A stretch of 64,000 nt of DNA from Chlamydomonas reinhardtii. Its lineage: Eukaryota; Chlorophyta; Chlorophyceae; Chlamydomonadales; Chlamydomonadaceae. Each line of letters opens with the position of its first letter. Position 1 is the stretch's first letter. Positions 22,510 to 33,088 of the stretch are shown here, piece by piece. The DNA lies in NCBI RefSeq assembly GCF_000002595.2, contig NC_057013.1, positions 2,799,087-2,863,086 on the forward strand, read 5' to 3'. The notes below the pieces were generated by a model. It was not told the DNA's origin. It ran no database searches and saw nothing but the letters and a program-made list of their open reading frames with translations. The position numbers and the translations under genes were made by a program.

Positions 22510-23780
22510 TGCTGAGCACGAGAGGAGGCGTGTGCAGGTAGTGGCCCTTAGTGGCGTAGGGCTGGTGTAGAAATGGCGACTGAAGTCTGAATATGATCTG
22601 AGTGCCAGAGTCGTAACAAACGTTGGACCAAAGGTACTGCGGATGCTGGCGTGCGCACAACCTCCCGGACCGGTGACCGGGTCGGGGTCGGGGTTGGCTT
22701 CAGCCCCCGCAGGGGCCCAGCACCTCATCGGGGAAATGGAGTCTGGGGAAATGGGATCAAATGGACGCAAAATCGCTCGTTTTCGCCCGCGCAGCTTCTA
22801 AATACTTACGTAATCATGTAATATTAATAGCTGGGCCAACGCCCTGTCAAATTGTGAGGGCGCGCGCGGACTTCCCCCCGCGTGCCCGCAGCTCGGCCCC
22901 GCACCCTCGCCATCTGCCGAACCACCCTCCCCAGCACCAAAACCCGTCCCCCACCGCGAGATACAGACTCCACTATAAGGAATATGTGATCTGGGTGCCG
23001 GTGCTGGGGGGTCGGCGCTGTGCGTTGGACGTCGGACGGTTGGACGTCGCGAAGTAAGTTCAAGTTCGCCCTTGCGGCGAAACCGTTCAGCCCTAACGTT
23101 TTGCAAATATAATGATAATAGAGTCTCAGCTTCATTGGTGTCACCATACAGGGCTGCCAGCGGGGCTGTATTAACGACAGATGCTCGCGCATACAGATCG
23201 CGCGCCGGCGAGGCTTTCGATACGTACATAAGTGCTTATATTGACGCAATTTATGTATCTGACTTATCATTGGACCAGCGCCAGCCTATGCGATGAAATC
23301 GGCCTTAAATGAGCTAGAAAGCAGGACGGTGCTCCGTGGGAGCATGCTCCTTAAATTTGTCTTTCTTGAAGTAAAGGACTCCAATATATGCGTTTGAATG
23401 CGCTGAATATGAATTTGTTTCAGCAGTTACTTGTTCCCAAACTCGACCCGGGTGACGGATCTCTGTCGCTGGGGAGTCTTCTTCCATGTATATACCTTCG
23501 TGTAACTGATGGCATACATAGTGGCTGTGTGCAGTCGGCGGGGGCCGGGGCACGCCAACCTGCCCAAGAACGTTTATCCACTAGTTTCCATACCTTTGGG
23601 CAGCCGTGGGCAGCTAGCTAAGCCAGCTCGCCTCGCGGGCGCAGAGGACACGACTGGGGACGCATGAAAACCTGGTGACGCGACAGTTGTTGGACGAACT
23701 ATACTAACCGTCAAGGGCGGTTGGACAATAGTAGCGTTAACGTTAAACATTGTAGGGGTTCATCAAGCGCCCTTCCGGCC

Positions 23781-23790
23781 ATATATAAAT
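23781..23790 (+). promoter_or_regulatory. TATA box of the secreted Cys-rich protein gene
   Basis: ATATATAAAT stands out as a strong TATA box. It lies about 190 bp before the start codon, of which about 95 bp is a predicted 5'-UTR intron. Strong TATA boxes in this alga usually mark highly or conditionally expressed genes (inference). Confidence 0.6.
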
Positions 23791-23970
23791 AGGAACACTT
23801 CCTGCCTACCCAGTGTCTCCTTGTCACCCTCGTAGCTCAGGACGATCGCTTGCATCGCGGTGAGTCGCTGTTGCGGCCACTATCAACCTCACGTACGAGC
23901 CTGTCGTCGTTGCTGCTGCTGTCTGACCCACATACGCCTGACCACTGCATGTGCAGAAGGTGCAAAGAAA

Positions 23971-24485
23971 ATGGCTAAACCAACGCACGCGGCTGTCTTG
24001 CTGTTGGCCATCGCAATTCTTGCATTAAGCGCGCCGGTCGTCGTCGTCGGCCAGAACTTCTATCTCGGCAGCTGCACACAGTATCAATCTGTCAAGACTT
24101 CCTCGCCTATCCCCAACCTGGTGAGTGGCGAGGCTAGTGCGGCGCAAGGCGATTGGGGACGCAATATGATGTATGAGGCGCGCGAAGTGCTGGCGAGCAC
24201 ACGCACAGTATTTGGGCAGCAGACATGAAGCAACGGCTACGATTTCTGCTGATAGGACATCGCAACTGCCGGTCAGTCGAACCAACTCGTTGCGCGCCTT
24301 TACATTTTAGTCAAGTGCAATTGATGTTGTCTGCGTTCGAGGCAAGAGCACCTGTTAGCAGCCGCGCACGGCGACAGCACCCCTTGCTTGTCACGTGCGC
24401 CCCGCTCCCGCCGGCTCACGGCCGCGCCCGGCCCCTCACCGCCCCACGACACCCCGTGCCCCTTGCGTGCTCCACACTGCATGTA

Positions 24486-24544
<59 letters not shown>

Positions 24545-26097
24545 AGGTCTTTATGGGCAACTCGCTCCGCTTCTACGACTGGGAAAGCGTGTCTGGCTCT
24601 GCGACATACTTCTGCATGACCGGACCGTTGCCCGCCTCCACCGACCTGTCTCTGCAGGCCTACACATTCCCCAACACGTCTTCGGTAAGCCCATACATAC
24701 AGGCACCCGGACACGGCGGCCACTGCACCGCGTGCCACTGTAGCTGGGACCATTAATACTGTGGTTGACTGGGAGGTAGAGGGATGCGGGGGCTTCTGGA
24801 TGCGTACGTACCGCCGTACTGCAGATACTGCAGGTAGGGGCGGCCAACCTTCGGTTGCACGTACGCGCGCCGCGCGCTCACTGCTGCGCCCTCGGCAGCA
24901 GCAGTATCGGGGTGTTTTCATTAGGGCTGCATGCGGCGGGTCGCATTACGGTTTTCCCGCTGCAACCAACTCGCCACCGTATGTGCTTCTGCGTGCGCAG
25001 TTTCCTTGCTCGGTCAGCTTGGTGCAGCCGTTCGTCCCGGACTACAACAGCCAGGTTCGCGGTGCGGGCATGGGCAAGATCACCTGGAAGTTCCCCTGGA
25101 CCAGTCAGGCCTGCTACTGCTTCCGGGCGGGATCCGTGCAGCGCAACAGCGATTACAACGGATTCAGCTGGACATGCAACGACGTGGCACAGGTGCGTTC
25201 GTACGGCAGCAGGGCTAGCAAGCAAGTGGGGCGGCGATACGGCATTACACCATATAATCGGTCTTGCGCTGATAAGCTAGATACGCTATGGTAGGTGCGC
25301 TACACGCACATTAGCACAGCTACCTAGCATCCCGCGCGCCAGCGCGTCAGCGCCTGTGCCAGGGCATTCCCACCTGCCTGCCTACTTACCATTCCCGGCC
25401 ACAATTTCATCTCATGTGTCAAGTATCTAACTAACCCCTGCCCGCTCGTGCCCCACCCCCCACCCCCTCGCCCCTCGCTCGCTGCTGGCGGCGGCTGCAG
25501 TGCTACTGCGAGCCGACGCCCGTCCAGTACTGGGCTCAAGTTGGCTCGGTGCAGGGTGCGTGGAAAAATCACCGGACTGTCTACGGCTGCAACACCCTCT
25601 TTAAGTCCGGCTGCACTCCAATTACGTCGCAGCAGTACCAGCTGTCGCCCGCGGAATTCGGTAACCGCATGAACCAAATGTGCGTGGGCGCCGGCCCCTG
25701 CATCGAGACCACTGCTTGGGAGCCCTTAGCCAACCAGGACCCCTTCACCGCCAAGTGCTACATGAAGTTTGTGGGCAAGGCAAGCTCGAACGGCACCATG
25801 GAGATGCTCAAGAGCACGCTGAAGCAGGCATTCTCTCGCGACGTCAGCTGTGACGCCAAGTACCGAGACATCAGCTACGACATCACCCAGTGCTACTCCC
25901 CCTCCAAGCTGACCGCAGTTATCTACGACGTGAATGGCAGGGTCATGGGCGACCTAAGCATGATGTACACGTGCTCGTCGGCCTCTATCCCGTGTGCCAC
26001 TGTCGTTCGGGCGCTGGGCAGCGCTGCGGGCTCGGTCATTCCCTATGCTTCGACCGTCACCGGTCTCTTCGCGCCCATGATCTGCACGCCCGTGTAG
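23971..26097 (+). CDS. Secreted cysteine-rich protein, family unknown
   Basis: Four exons (23971-24120, 24547-24684, 25001-25192, 25501-26097), all phase 0, 358 residues. The N-terminus MAKPTHAAVLLLAIAILALS followed by APVVVVGQ is a clear signal peptide with likely cleavage near residue 28. The mature part is rich in Cys and aromatic residues, with paired-Cys motifs ACYCF and CYCEP and a run YGCNTLFKSGC, which suggests a disulfide-bonded extracellular or cell-wall protein. No Hyp-rich rod of a typical pherophorin is present and no catalytic motif was recognised, so no function is claimed. Intron 1 ends in an 18-unit CTG repeat that runs directly into the CAG acceptor. The gene has a strong TATA box and a 5'-UTR intron, unlike its neighbours. 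Confidence 0.82.
24490..24546 (+). repeat. (CTG)18 microsatellite abutting a 3' splice site
   Basis: Eighteen perfect CTG units followed by CAG, the intron 1 acceptor of the secreted-protein gene. The repeat replaces the usual polypyrimidine tract, so its length could affect splicing (inference). Confidence 0.95.
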
Positions 26098-26594
26098 ATT
26101 GTTAGTCATGTAGCTAGGATAGATGGATGCATGATGGGCATAGACGTTTGCTCGTCTCACGCTCAATCGTTTGAGTGGCAGTCGTGAGCTGTACGTATGT
26201 GCGTTCTGTATATGTGGAGGATGGAGCGTGTGCTGAGGAGTGCATGCGTGGAGACCGCCGAGTGCGTGAGCGTGCGCATGCCCACGTCCACTGCTGCCGA
26301 GAGTTCGACTGCATGCTGAGAATTGAAATACTTCATTGCAAGTGCCAGTGCAGACGAGAGAATAAAGGACTGAGTACAGTGCAGCAGCAGGGACTGGTAT
26401 TGCGCAGTCTGCCGGAGAGGATAGTAAGGGCATGAAAGAGACGTGGGGCGAGAACTGCCGTATGCACGCGGCACGGTGTGCACAGCGCTAGCGGCGGCGG
26501 CCATCCAGTGACGCTTGCTAGCAGCAGCTGGTACTAGCTATATGTATATCGTCATGGCAAAAAGAACGCGCTACATTACAAATGGTACCGTACG

Positions 26595-26599
26595 TGTAA
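26595..26599 (+). terminator. TGTAA poly(A) signal, secreted-protein gene
   Basis: First sense TGTAA after the stop codon, about 500 nt downstream. Confidence 0.45.
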
Positions 26600-27227
26600 A
26601 TTTGATGCGATTGGTAATGATGCGCGTAGATTGGTCACCCACAGCAAACACGTCATCATCAGCCCCAACTAACTGCGGCCCAACTTCAATGGCAGGGGGT
26701 CCTCCAGGACTGCTGCGCCACCTGCAACCTGCTGGCACGTATCGAAGAACAGCATGAAGTGTCCATGGTGCCTGGGTTTGGGGAAGATTGGAGCAGGGGA
26801 GACACAGGTCACCCGCCACCACTACCATCCCCAGCCCCCACCCCCAAAAATGCCCCAGGTACCCAGCTGACCCAGGCCCCCCAGCAGTGGCTCCCCAGCG
26901 GTCCCCAGCTGCCACCCCCACTCATCCTTGATCTGGTACAGACGCGTTACGTGAACTAGTTCGTTCAGCCCGCGCCGCCATTCAACTTAGCCCAGCGATC
27001 GGGAACCCTAAGCCAACAGGCCAACGCAAGTGAGTGACAACGCCTACGACTGCCTCCGCAGGCAAGAAAGGTCCAGGGCTCCCAACAAACAAGATGCCCG
27101 CTGCCGCCGTGGGTTGGGTTCAGTCGGGGTGACAGCCCACCACCCGCCCCTCCTCCGCACCACCACAACCGCCGCCTCCGTCCCACCAGGTCCCACCTCG
27201 TCACACGTAAGCAGCAAGCCCTCACGC

Positions 27228-27312
27228 AACTCCCCAAGCCCTACATTACACATCACGCTGTCGATTAACACTCATGCAGGCGGTTCTCCCGGACGAGGCT
27301 CTGGGGGCCCAG
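27228..27312 (+). repeat. Duplicated segment, copy 1
   Basis: Shares with 28458-28545 a block reading approximately TTACACATCA-GCTGTCGA-TACACTCATGCAGGCGGTTCTCCCGGACGAG (broken here into parts). In both copies CATGCAG could serve as a splice acceptor leading into a frame starting AVLPDE. Origin unknown. Confidence 0.7.
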
Positions 27313-28457
27313 CAAGCGCTTGCGGTAGTCGAGCCGAGTTTCCGGGAGTACCAGCAGGGGGGTAGGAAACAAAGTGCCAGACCCCATGCCCCGAAATCCC
27401 CTGGGACCCCCCTTGAGGGGACGACCGACCCCCGACGGACAAAACCTTGTTGTTCAGGGGTTAAAACCCTCCATTTTATACCAAAGTGGGTCAATCGACT
27501 CCTCTTGACGAGCACTATCACTCCGTGCCATCAGCGGTCCTATTCTGAGACTTCGGCCACCGGCGGGATCCTATCCATGGAAATCCCCTCGACCCAGACC
27601 ACCCCGCGCTCAACTCTCTGCCGCGTGACAATGTGCATCGGCAGCCTTGTTAGACGTGAACTCGTGCGCACCAGCGCTTTAGAGCCCAGCTGTGTCAGTG
27701 CGCATGTGTTGAATGTGGAGACATGTCCCGACATGTCCACGCCCGGACGCGCAACTTAGCCCTCCCACGCTTTGTTTGTGCTTATTACGTCATAACGTGC
27801 ACATATGAGCCTCGTACTGCTGCGTTTGGCCCCTAGTTCTGCTTGTGGGGCGCTTCCCGAAATCCGCCAGGATTGGCTCCCGAAACCCGACGGACCCCCA
27901 GGGACGAGGACCAACCCCCCAACTTTGGCGGCCCAGAACTTCCTCACCAGACACCCCCTGACAAAACTAAAAGCACGTGCATAATGCTCTCCAACCCACC
28001 CCTGAGGGGACTGTCCCTTCATTCCTCCATGCTATAACACCTGGCCAGTGTGCTGTGCACTCTAGTTAGAGGCGGGAGTACTTGCCCCTGTCCCACCTGC
28101 ATTTGCCTCAGCACAGAAATCTGTGGAATCGCCATGTAGAAACCCTCGCGTCCCATGCGACCCGGCCACTTTTGAAAGCGGTCGACATAACGACATTGAA
28201 GCTAACACTTAATGCAGCAACAAATGCACCACCACAAAAATGATGTTCTTTTTCTTTTCAGGAGGTCAGGGTCGGTCCAAATTGCCCCGCTCATCCTCTT
28301 GCTTCCGTTCTTACTCCAGACCTGTTGCTAAATTGTCCTCCGGGGATGACGCTGCTGAGCATGTGACAGTGTGCGTGCGTGCGTGCAGGGGTGCGTCCGT
28401 GCGTGTGTTCCCTTCCATGGCTTCATCCACCCTTTCCAGTTCCAAGGATTCCTATCA

Positions 28458-28545
28458 CCAAGCATGCCCCCACACCTTACACATCATGCTGTCGACTACA
28501 CTCATGCAGGCGGTTCTCCCGGACGAGACTCCCAGCGCCCAGCAG
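28458..28545 (+). repeat. Duplicated segment, copy 2
   Basis: Same orientation as copy 1 and about 1.2 kb downstream. It carries the same CATGCAG followed by a frame starting AVLPDE. Similarity fades on both sides. Confidence 0.7.
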
Positions 28546-28824
28546 TCGGCCGTACGGCTGCAAGCATGGTGCACCATACATCCCATGCATGCCAGTGCAT
28601 CAGCCCTCCGTTCAGGCGTTCAGCTGCATTAAGAGGTCGCCGTGGCTCGTTCTCGTGACACAAAGCAAACACATATAGTTATAACAGGTTTTCATAACAC
28701 CAAAGCGCGTGTAGCTGAAAGAAACTCGCGGGCTGTCTGTCTCGCGCCCAGCAAAGCTTGTGCGCAGTATGGCGCGTTGAATTCCTCACCCTGTGAATAT
28801 ATTGCTGCAAGATAGTGAAGCAGA

Positions 28825-31800
28825 ATGGACTCGCTAGACGCTGCGCAGCTACGTGCAGTTTTGGATGATGCTCAGGCTAGCCTCGCGGCCGCACTGGGAC
28901 GCATTGAGGCCTTTCGGATACGCGAGAAGCAGGTCATGAATGAGCTATCCCAGCTCAGAGCGCAAGTGCATGGCGGGGCATCAGCAGGTCCACCCACACC
29001 AAGTGCGAGGCAGGCCCCGCTGAGTGCGCAGCCCGCTGGTGCGGGGCAATCTAAGCATGCGGAGGAGAAGCAGTCCACGCAACAGGAGGCTGCTCCTCCG
29101 AAGGGGGCCCAACCGGCATGGACCAGCCCTGGCGCTCAACCAGTCTACGTGACCAACATCGGTGGAGACTACCCGATTCACATCATCAGCGGATCAAAAA
29201 AGGTATAAATTGGAGGCGCGGGGCTTCAAGGGGGCGAGTTCAGCGGTCACCGCGCTGGCGGGGTTGAAGCTGCACGCACCCGGCGTCCTACCAGCAGCTT
29301 GCCCAGCGGGGCATGCCCTTGCTCTCCTGTCGCCACCCTCCCCGCTGCTGCCAGCTGCCCGCATAACCAACTGCTAGCGAAGGAGCGCTTGTACATGCAG
29401 CGCGGCCCACTGTGCCAGGCCTGCGCGGCAATCGTGCTGCCCACCGCTACCTGCAACCATGCAACGCACCGCCTGCAACTGTGCGGCACCACGCGCCCTC
29501 CCCCTTCCCTGTAGGTGCCGGGCAGCCTGGTGGTGACGCCCGAGTACGTGGACTTTGTGGAAGTGAAGGCGCGTGTGCGGCTGGAGGAGTTCGTGGGCAT
29601 CAGCACTGTCAAGACGGACACGCCGAAGGTAGGGCGGCAGATGGCCAGCGCAGGAGAGCGGAGCGAACGGATCGGGTTCACCGGGCTTCACGGTCCTCTC
29701 GCCTACACGTCGTGCTAGAGGGTTTCCAGCTCAAGGATTCCTAGGCGCGCGACGGACGCGCGGGGTAAATCCAAAGCGGGCAGCTCGCAGATACCACACG
29801 GGATACAATGGGTTGCATCGCACGGTTGCATCGCTAGGGGCTTCAAATAAGCCGCAATTGCCTCATCGGCGTCCGCTGCGCCCCCGGTCGTGCGCCCCCG
29901 CCCGCCGCCCCGCCCCGCCGCGCCCCTGCGACGCAGGCACGGGGTGGCGGCGGTCTGTTCGCGTGTTGCCTAGCGCCGCCCGCTGACGTGTCGGGTGCTG
30001 CTGCTGCCGCTGCTGCCGCTTCTGGTTGCAAGGACTTTGACGAGGACGCCGCCGCCGGCGACCAGGCCATGGGCGTGTGGCAGATCCTGTGGAGCAAGGG
30101 CGGCGTGCCGCAGCGGCAGGCCTTCGAGGCGTCCGTAGCAACGTACGTGTACTCAGGGTGCATTTAGGGGTGGTGCTCGTGATGGGGGGGGGTCCAGGGG
30201 CCGGCGGTGGGGGGCTGGCGGCAGGCGGGGCTGGGATGGGGCGGGGGCTCACGATGCAAGGGGGGCGGGGTAAGGGGCGTCGGCAAGGAGGGAATGGGCT
30301 GCGGGGACCTGCCGCACTGCCAGCGTATGCGGCGCAGTGCTCCGCGGTCCCACCCCACCACAACTTCTTTATCATGATTGTGACACCACCCCACTGCGTC
30401 ACACGCCCACAGACGGGAGGCGCTCCACCGGTGCACACAGCGCTGGCTGGGGCAGGTGGACGACGGGGGGACCAAGCAGAAGAACGTGGCGGTGGAGGGC
30501 ACGTGAGTATTGCAGGCGACAGCTGTGGCTCCAGGGTCCGGGTTACGAGAGGGACTCGGGGCGGGGCGGGGCGGGGCGGGACCCACGCCGCGCTATGTCG
30601 GCAGGAATCCGAATGGACCACTCACAGCGCCGACCCCCCCCCCCCCACCACACACACACACACACGCGCGCTCAGACAATTGGCATTCACATCGCGACTT
30701 CCTTGTGCTCCTGGTGCTCTCAAACACATCACGGCTTGAATTGGCGGGCGGGCGCGCTTTTTGTGTTCCTTTCGCTAACACGAATGTGTGTTGTTGCAGG
30801 GAGCTGGAGATCGCGGTGCCTCGCAACCTGATGGTCGGTGACGCCACCCTGACTCTGGTGGGCGACGCCAGTGCCATTCTGACCGAGGGCCACGCGCGCG
30901 CGCTGGCCAGTGCCATCCCGCCGCTGGAGCGCATGAAGGAGTGGACGCTGTCCTACTCCACCACCAAGCACGGCACCAGCCTGCAGACGCTGTATCGCAA
31001 GGCAGTGCCGGGCATGGCCACCATCCTGCTGATCAGGGACTTCGGCGGTGCGCTGCTGGGCGGGGGGGAGGGGTTGTAGACACCGACCCAAACTGAACCA
31101 AACCCAATAGGGGTTGGTCGATGCCAGCCCAAACTAAACCGCACCCAATGGGGAAAGGTGCCTGGGGAGGAAAGGAGTGTTGTTGATGAAAGGGGCGCAA
31201 GGCTGCCCGTTCCAGGCCCCTAGGAGCTGAAAGCAGTGCACGGGGGATTCGGACAGGCCCACGCGTCTACATCGCCACGCGCCTTTCCACCCGTGCTGTG
31301 TCTGGCCACAACCAACTTACCGCCACCACATACCGCTCACCTGCCGCTGTGCCTCCTCCTTCAACAGGCTACACGTTCGGCTGCTACACGCCCGACAGCT
31401 GGCGCGTGTCGCCGCGCTACTACGGCTCCGGCGAGACCTTCGTGTTCCAACTGGAGGTGCGTGCGTGTGTCGGGGAGCGGGGAGTGGGTGTGGAGGTACA
31501 ATGAAGAATGCGCGTGCGGCCCCGCCGATGCAGCCTTGTGCGCATGTATGTAAGGGCGGTTGGCAACCTTTGCGGTTTGAGGAGTCAGTCGGTTGTCAGT
31601 CAGGATATGGTAGCATGAGCTCATTCTCGTTCCACTCCTGCAAACTGCTCCCCTCCCCTCACACTCACAGCCCTACTCATATGCCCAACTCCAACGACCC
31701 TTCCCCTTGTGTTTTCCGTGTCCTTCCATGCCCCCAGCCCTACCGGGTGGCCTACCCCTGGCGCTCCATGTCTAAGGAGAAGAACGACTACTTCCAGTAC

Positions 31801-31974
31801 GGCACGCCGGAGTGCCTGGCGGTGGGCGGGCTGGGCCACTTCGCCATCTGGGTGGACGCGGACCTGATGCAGGGCAGCAGCGGCACGTGCGGCACCTTCG
31901 GCAGCCCCTGCCTGGCGCACAGCGAGGACTTCAAGGTGCATGTGGTGGAGATGTGGCAGGCCACGCAGGGGTAG
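28825..31974 (+). CDS. TLDc-domain protein (OXR1/NCOA7-like)
   Basis: Seven exons (28825-29202, 29515-29628, 29937-30142, 30413-30502, 30800-31047, 31368-31456, 31738-31974), consistent phases, 453 residues. Residues 1-50 are a short coiled coil (LDDAQASLAAALGRIEAFRI) and residues 50-115 are disordered. The C-terminal 140 residues form the TLDc domain: EWTLSYSTTKHGTSLQTLYR, ILLIRDFGGYTFGCYTPDSW, GSGETFVFQL, and the conserved finish FAIWVDADLMQGSSGTCGTF plus CLAHSEDFKVHVVEMW. TLDc proteins regulate V-ATPase and protect against oxidative stress in animals and yeast; the role in algae is inferred. Exon 3 has an alternative, weaker acceptor directly before FDEDAAAGD. Intron 5 contains two tandem copies of the window's intronic repeat. 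Confidence 0.92.
31072..31152 (+). repeat. Intronic sense repeat, tandem dimer (TLDc intron 5)
   Basis: Two adjacent units: TTGTAGACACCGACCCAAAC and following ACCAAACCCAATAGGGG, then GTCGATGCCAGCCCAAACTA and following CCCAATGGGG. They begin about 26 nt after the donor, behind a G-rich tract. Same family as the copies in RHD3, COG8 and the giant gene. Confidence 0.8.
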
Positions 31975-33088
31975 ACGCGATGGCGGGGTTGCAAAGATGG
32001 TTGGAAAGCGGTACAGGATATACTGAAGACCGCAGACGCAATGGGGAGGAGGAGCACTGCAGGATGAGGAAGAGGAGGATGTAGGAACTAGCAAGCCTGG
32101 TAGTTGCTGAGCAGGATTTGGCGAGGAGGAGGAGGAGCAGTGGGGGCTTGGGTGTGGGAGGGCCGCCAGCAGGAGGCGGGGGCGGGCAGGGGATGCGGCG
32201 ATTGGACAGCGTACAAAGAAGGCTTGCCTAACGGAAGGCTCAAGCAGGGCCAAGCGAGGAGGCCAGAGGTTGGGCGCGCACGACTGATGCTGTGGCAGAT
32301 GTTTGGGCACAGGTCAAGGACCCCAAGGAGAAGAGTCGATGCAAATGAATGTCGTGTCGGTGTGCGCGTGCGCGCTGTGCTGCGTGTGTGTGGCCTTACC
32401 CGGGCGAGTTGTAGGCTTGTAGTAGGGAGAGGGCTGCCGACTGGAGCTCCTCAGGTCGTATCTAAGCGCAACTAGCTGTGACGCTGTGTAGTGTGTACTC
32501 GTATGTGACTCCCAAAGGAATGCCGCGCCTAGACTTGGAAGTGCAAGGGATACATGCTTTTCCGGCATGAAAAGAAGTACGGTATGCCACGTGCATATGT
32601 GTGGACATTTGAAACCGAATGGGTCTGATAAGCGGTCGTGAGAATTGAAGTGCGGGGCCTTGTGTAACATGCAGGCCGCCACCTCCCCCTGCCCGTTGGC
32701 CGTTGTGCCCCTATCACTCGCTTCAATCGAGCTCAGGACACACATCGCCGTTACGGGGCAGGAGAAAGCCGTGTCTGCGGCCGCGCCAGTCCACCAGCAA
32801 CACCCACGCCGCGTCACCCCAGCTCCCAAGCAGCCCCCACCGCCATGGTCTACGGTATCTTGTCATGCCCAGATCAGGGCTGCACCAGGCCCCCGGCTTG
32901 GGCCCCCCGTCCTGCATTGCAGCGCCACAGCACACAGCCCATGCAGCACCGGCCCACGCCGGCTGCTGCCTCTTGCCTCCTCCAGCTCTAGCTACACCTA
33001 CAGCTCTAGCCACGCCATCGCGACTTCCAGTAAAAACCCTAGCCATGCAAACGCAGTCAATCGCAGCAACACACGCCTGCCGCCGCCC
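31975..33088. other. Convergent 3' UTRs of TLDc and RHD3 genes
   Basis: No gene. A TGTAA at 32663-32667 would end the TLDc transcript (690-nt 3' UTR). At 31985-32018 a sequence GTTGCAAAGATGGTTGGAAA resembles 54880-54900 in an intron of the giant gene, next to a copy of the intronic repeat. No obvious minus-strand TGTAA was found for RHD3. Confidence 0.5.
32663..32667 (+). terminator. TGTAA poly(A) signal, TLDc gene
   Basis: First sense TGTAA after the TLDc stop codon. Confidence 0.5.

Larger units (their letters stand above)
21499..23970. other. Intergenic: long 3' UTR, then AT-richer sequence and promoter of the secreted-protein gene
   Basis: The first sense TGTAA, at 22505-22509, would give the TPPP-like gene a 1-kb 3' UTR. 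From about 22790 to 23790 the sequence is clearly AT-richer than its surroundings (for example 22797-22830 and 23100-23300) with no recognisable gene. A TATA box is at 23781-23790. A 5'-UTR intron of the next gene runs about 23860-23954 (donor GTGAGTCG, acceptor TGTGCAG). Confidence 0.5.
26098..28824. other. Intergenic region with duplicated segments and no clear gene
   Basis: The 3' UTR of the secreted-protein gene probably ends near a TGTAA at 26595-26599. Beyond it, to 28824, no complete gene was found. Two related segments at about 27228-27312 and 28458-28545 share a block around GCAGGCGGTTCTCCCGGACG. C-rich stretches with CCCGAAATCC occur at 27390-27430 and 27855-27910. A minus-strand open frame at 26571-26921 and neighbouring frames look like a degenerate protein fragment. 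The region has the texture of old repeat remnants, but no element family could be named. Confidence 0.45.

Noticed and set aside
21883-22770. Minus-strand open frame of 295 codons
   Set aside because: Arg/Ser/Pro/His-rich with no motif and no coding-like codon choice; it lies in the long 3' UTR of the TPPP-like gene.
26571-26921. Minus-strand open frame and a neighbouring frame with FMLFFDTCQQVAGG
   Set aside because: Coherent-looking only in short pieces, with no complete gene structure; more likely a degenerate fragment in repeat-rich intergenic DNA. No family could be named.
27540-27740. Minus-strand open frame of 66 codons
   Set aside because: Short, no start context and no recognisable domain. 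Considered as a possible old element fragment but not supportable.
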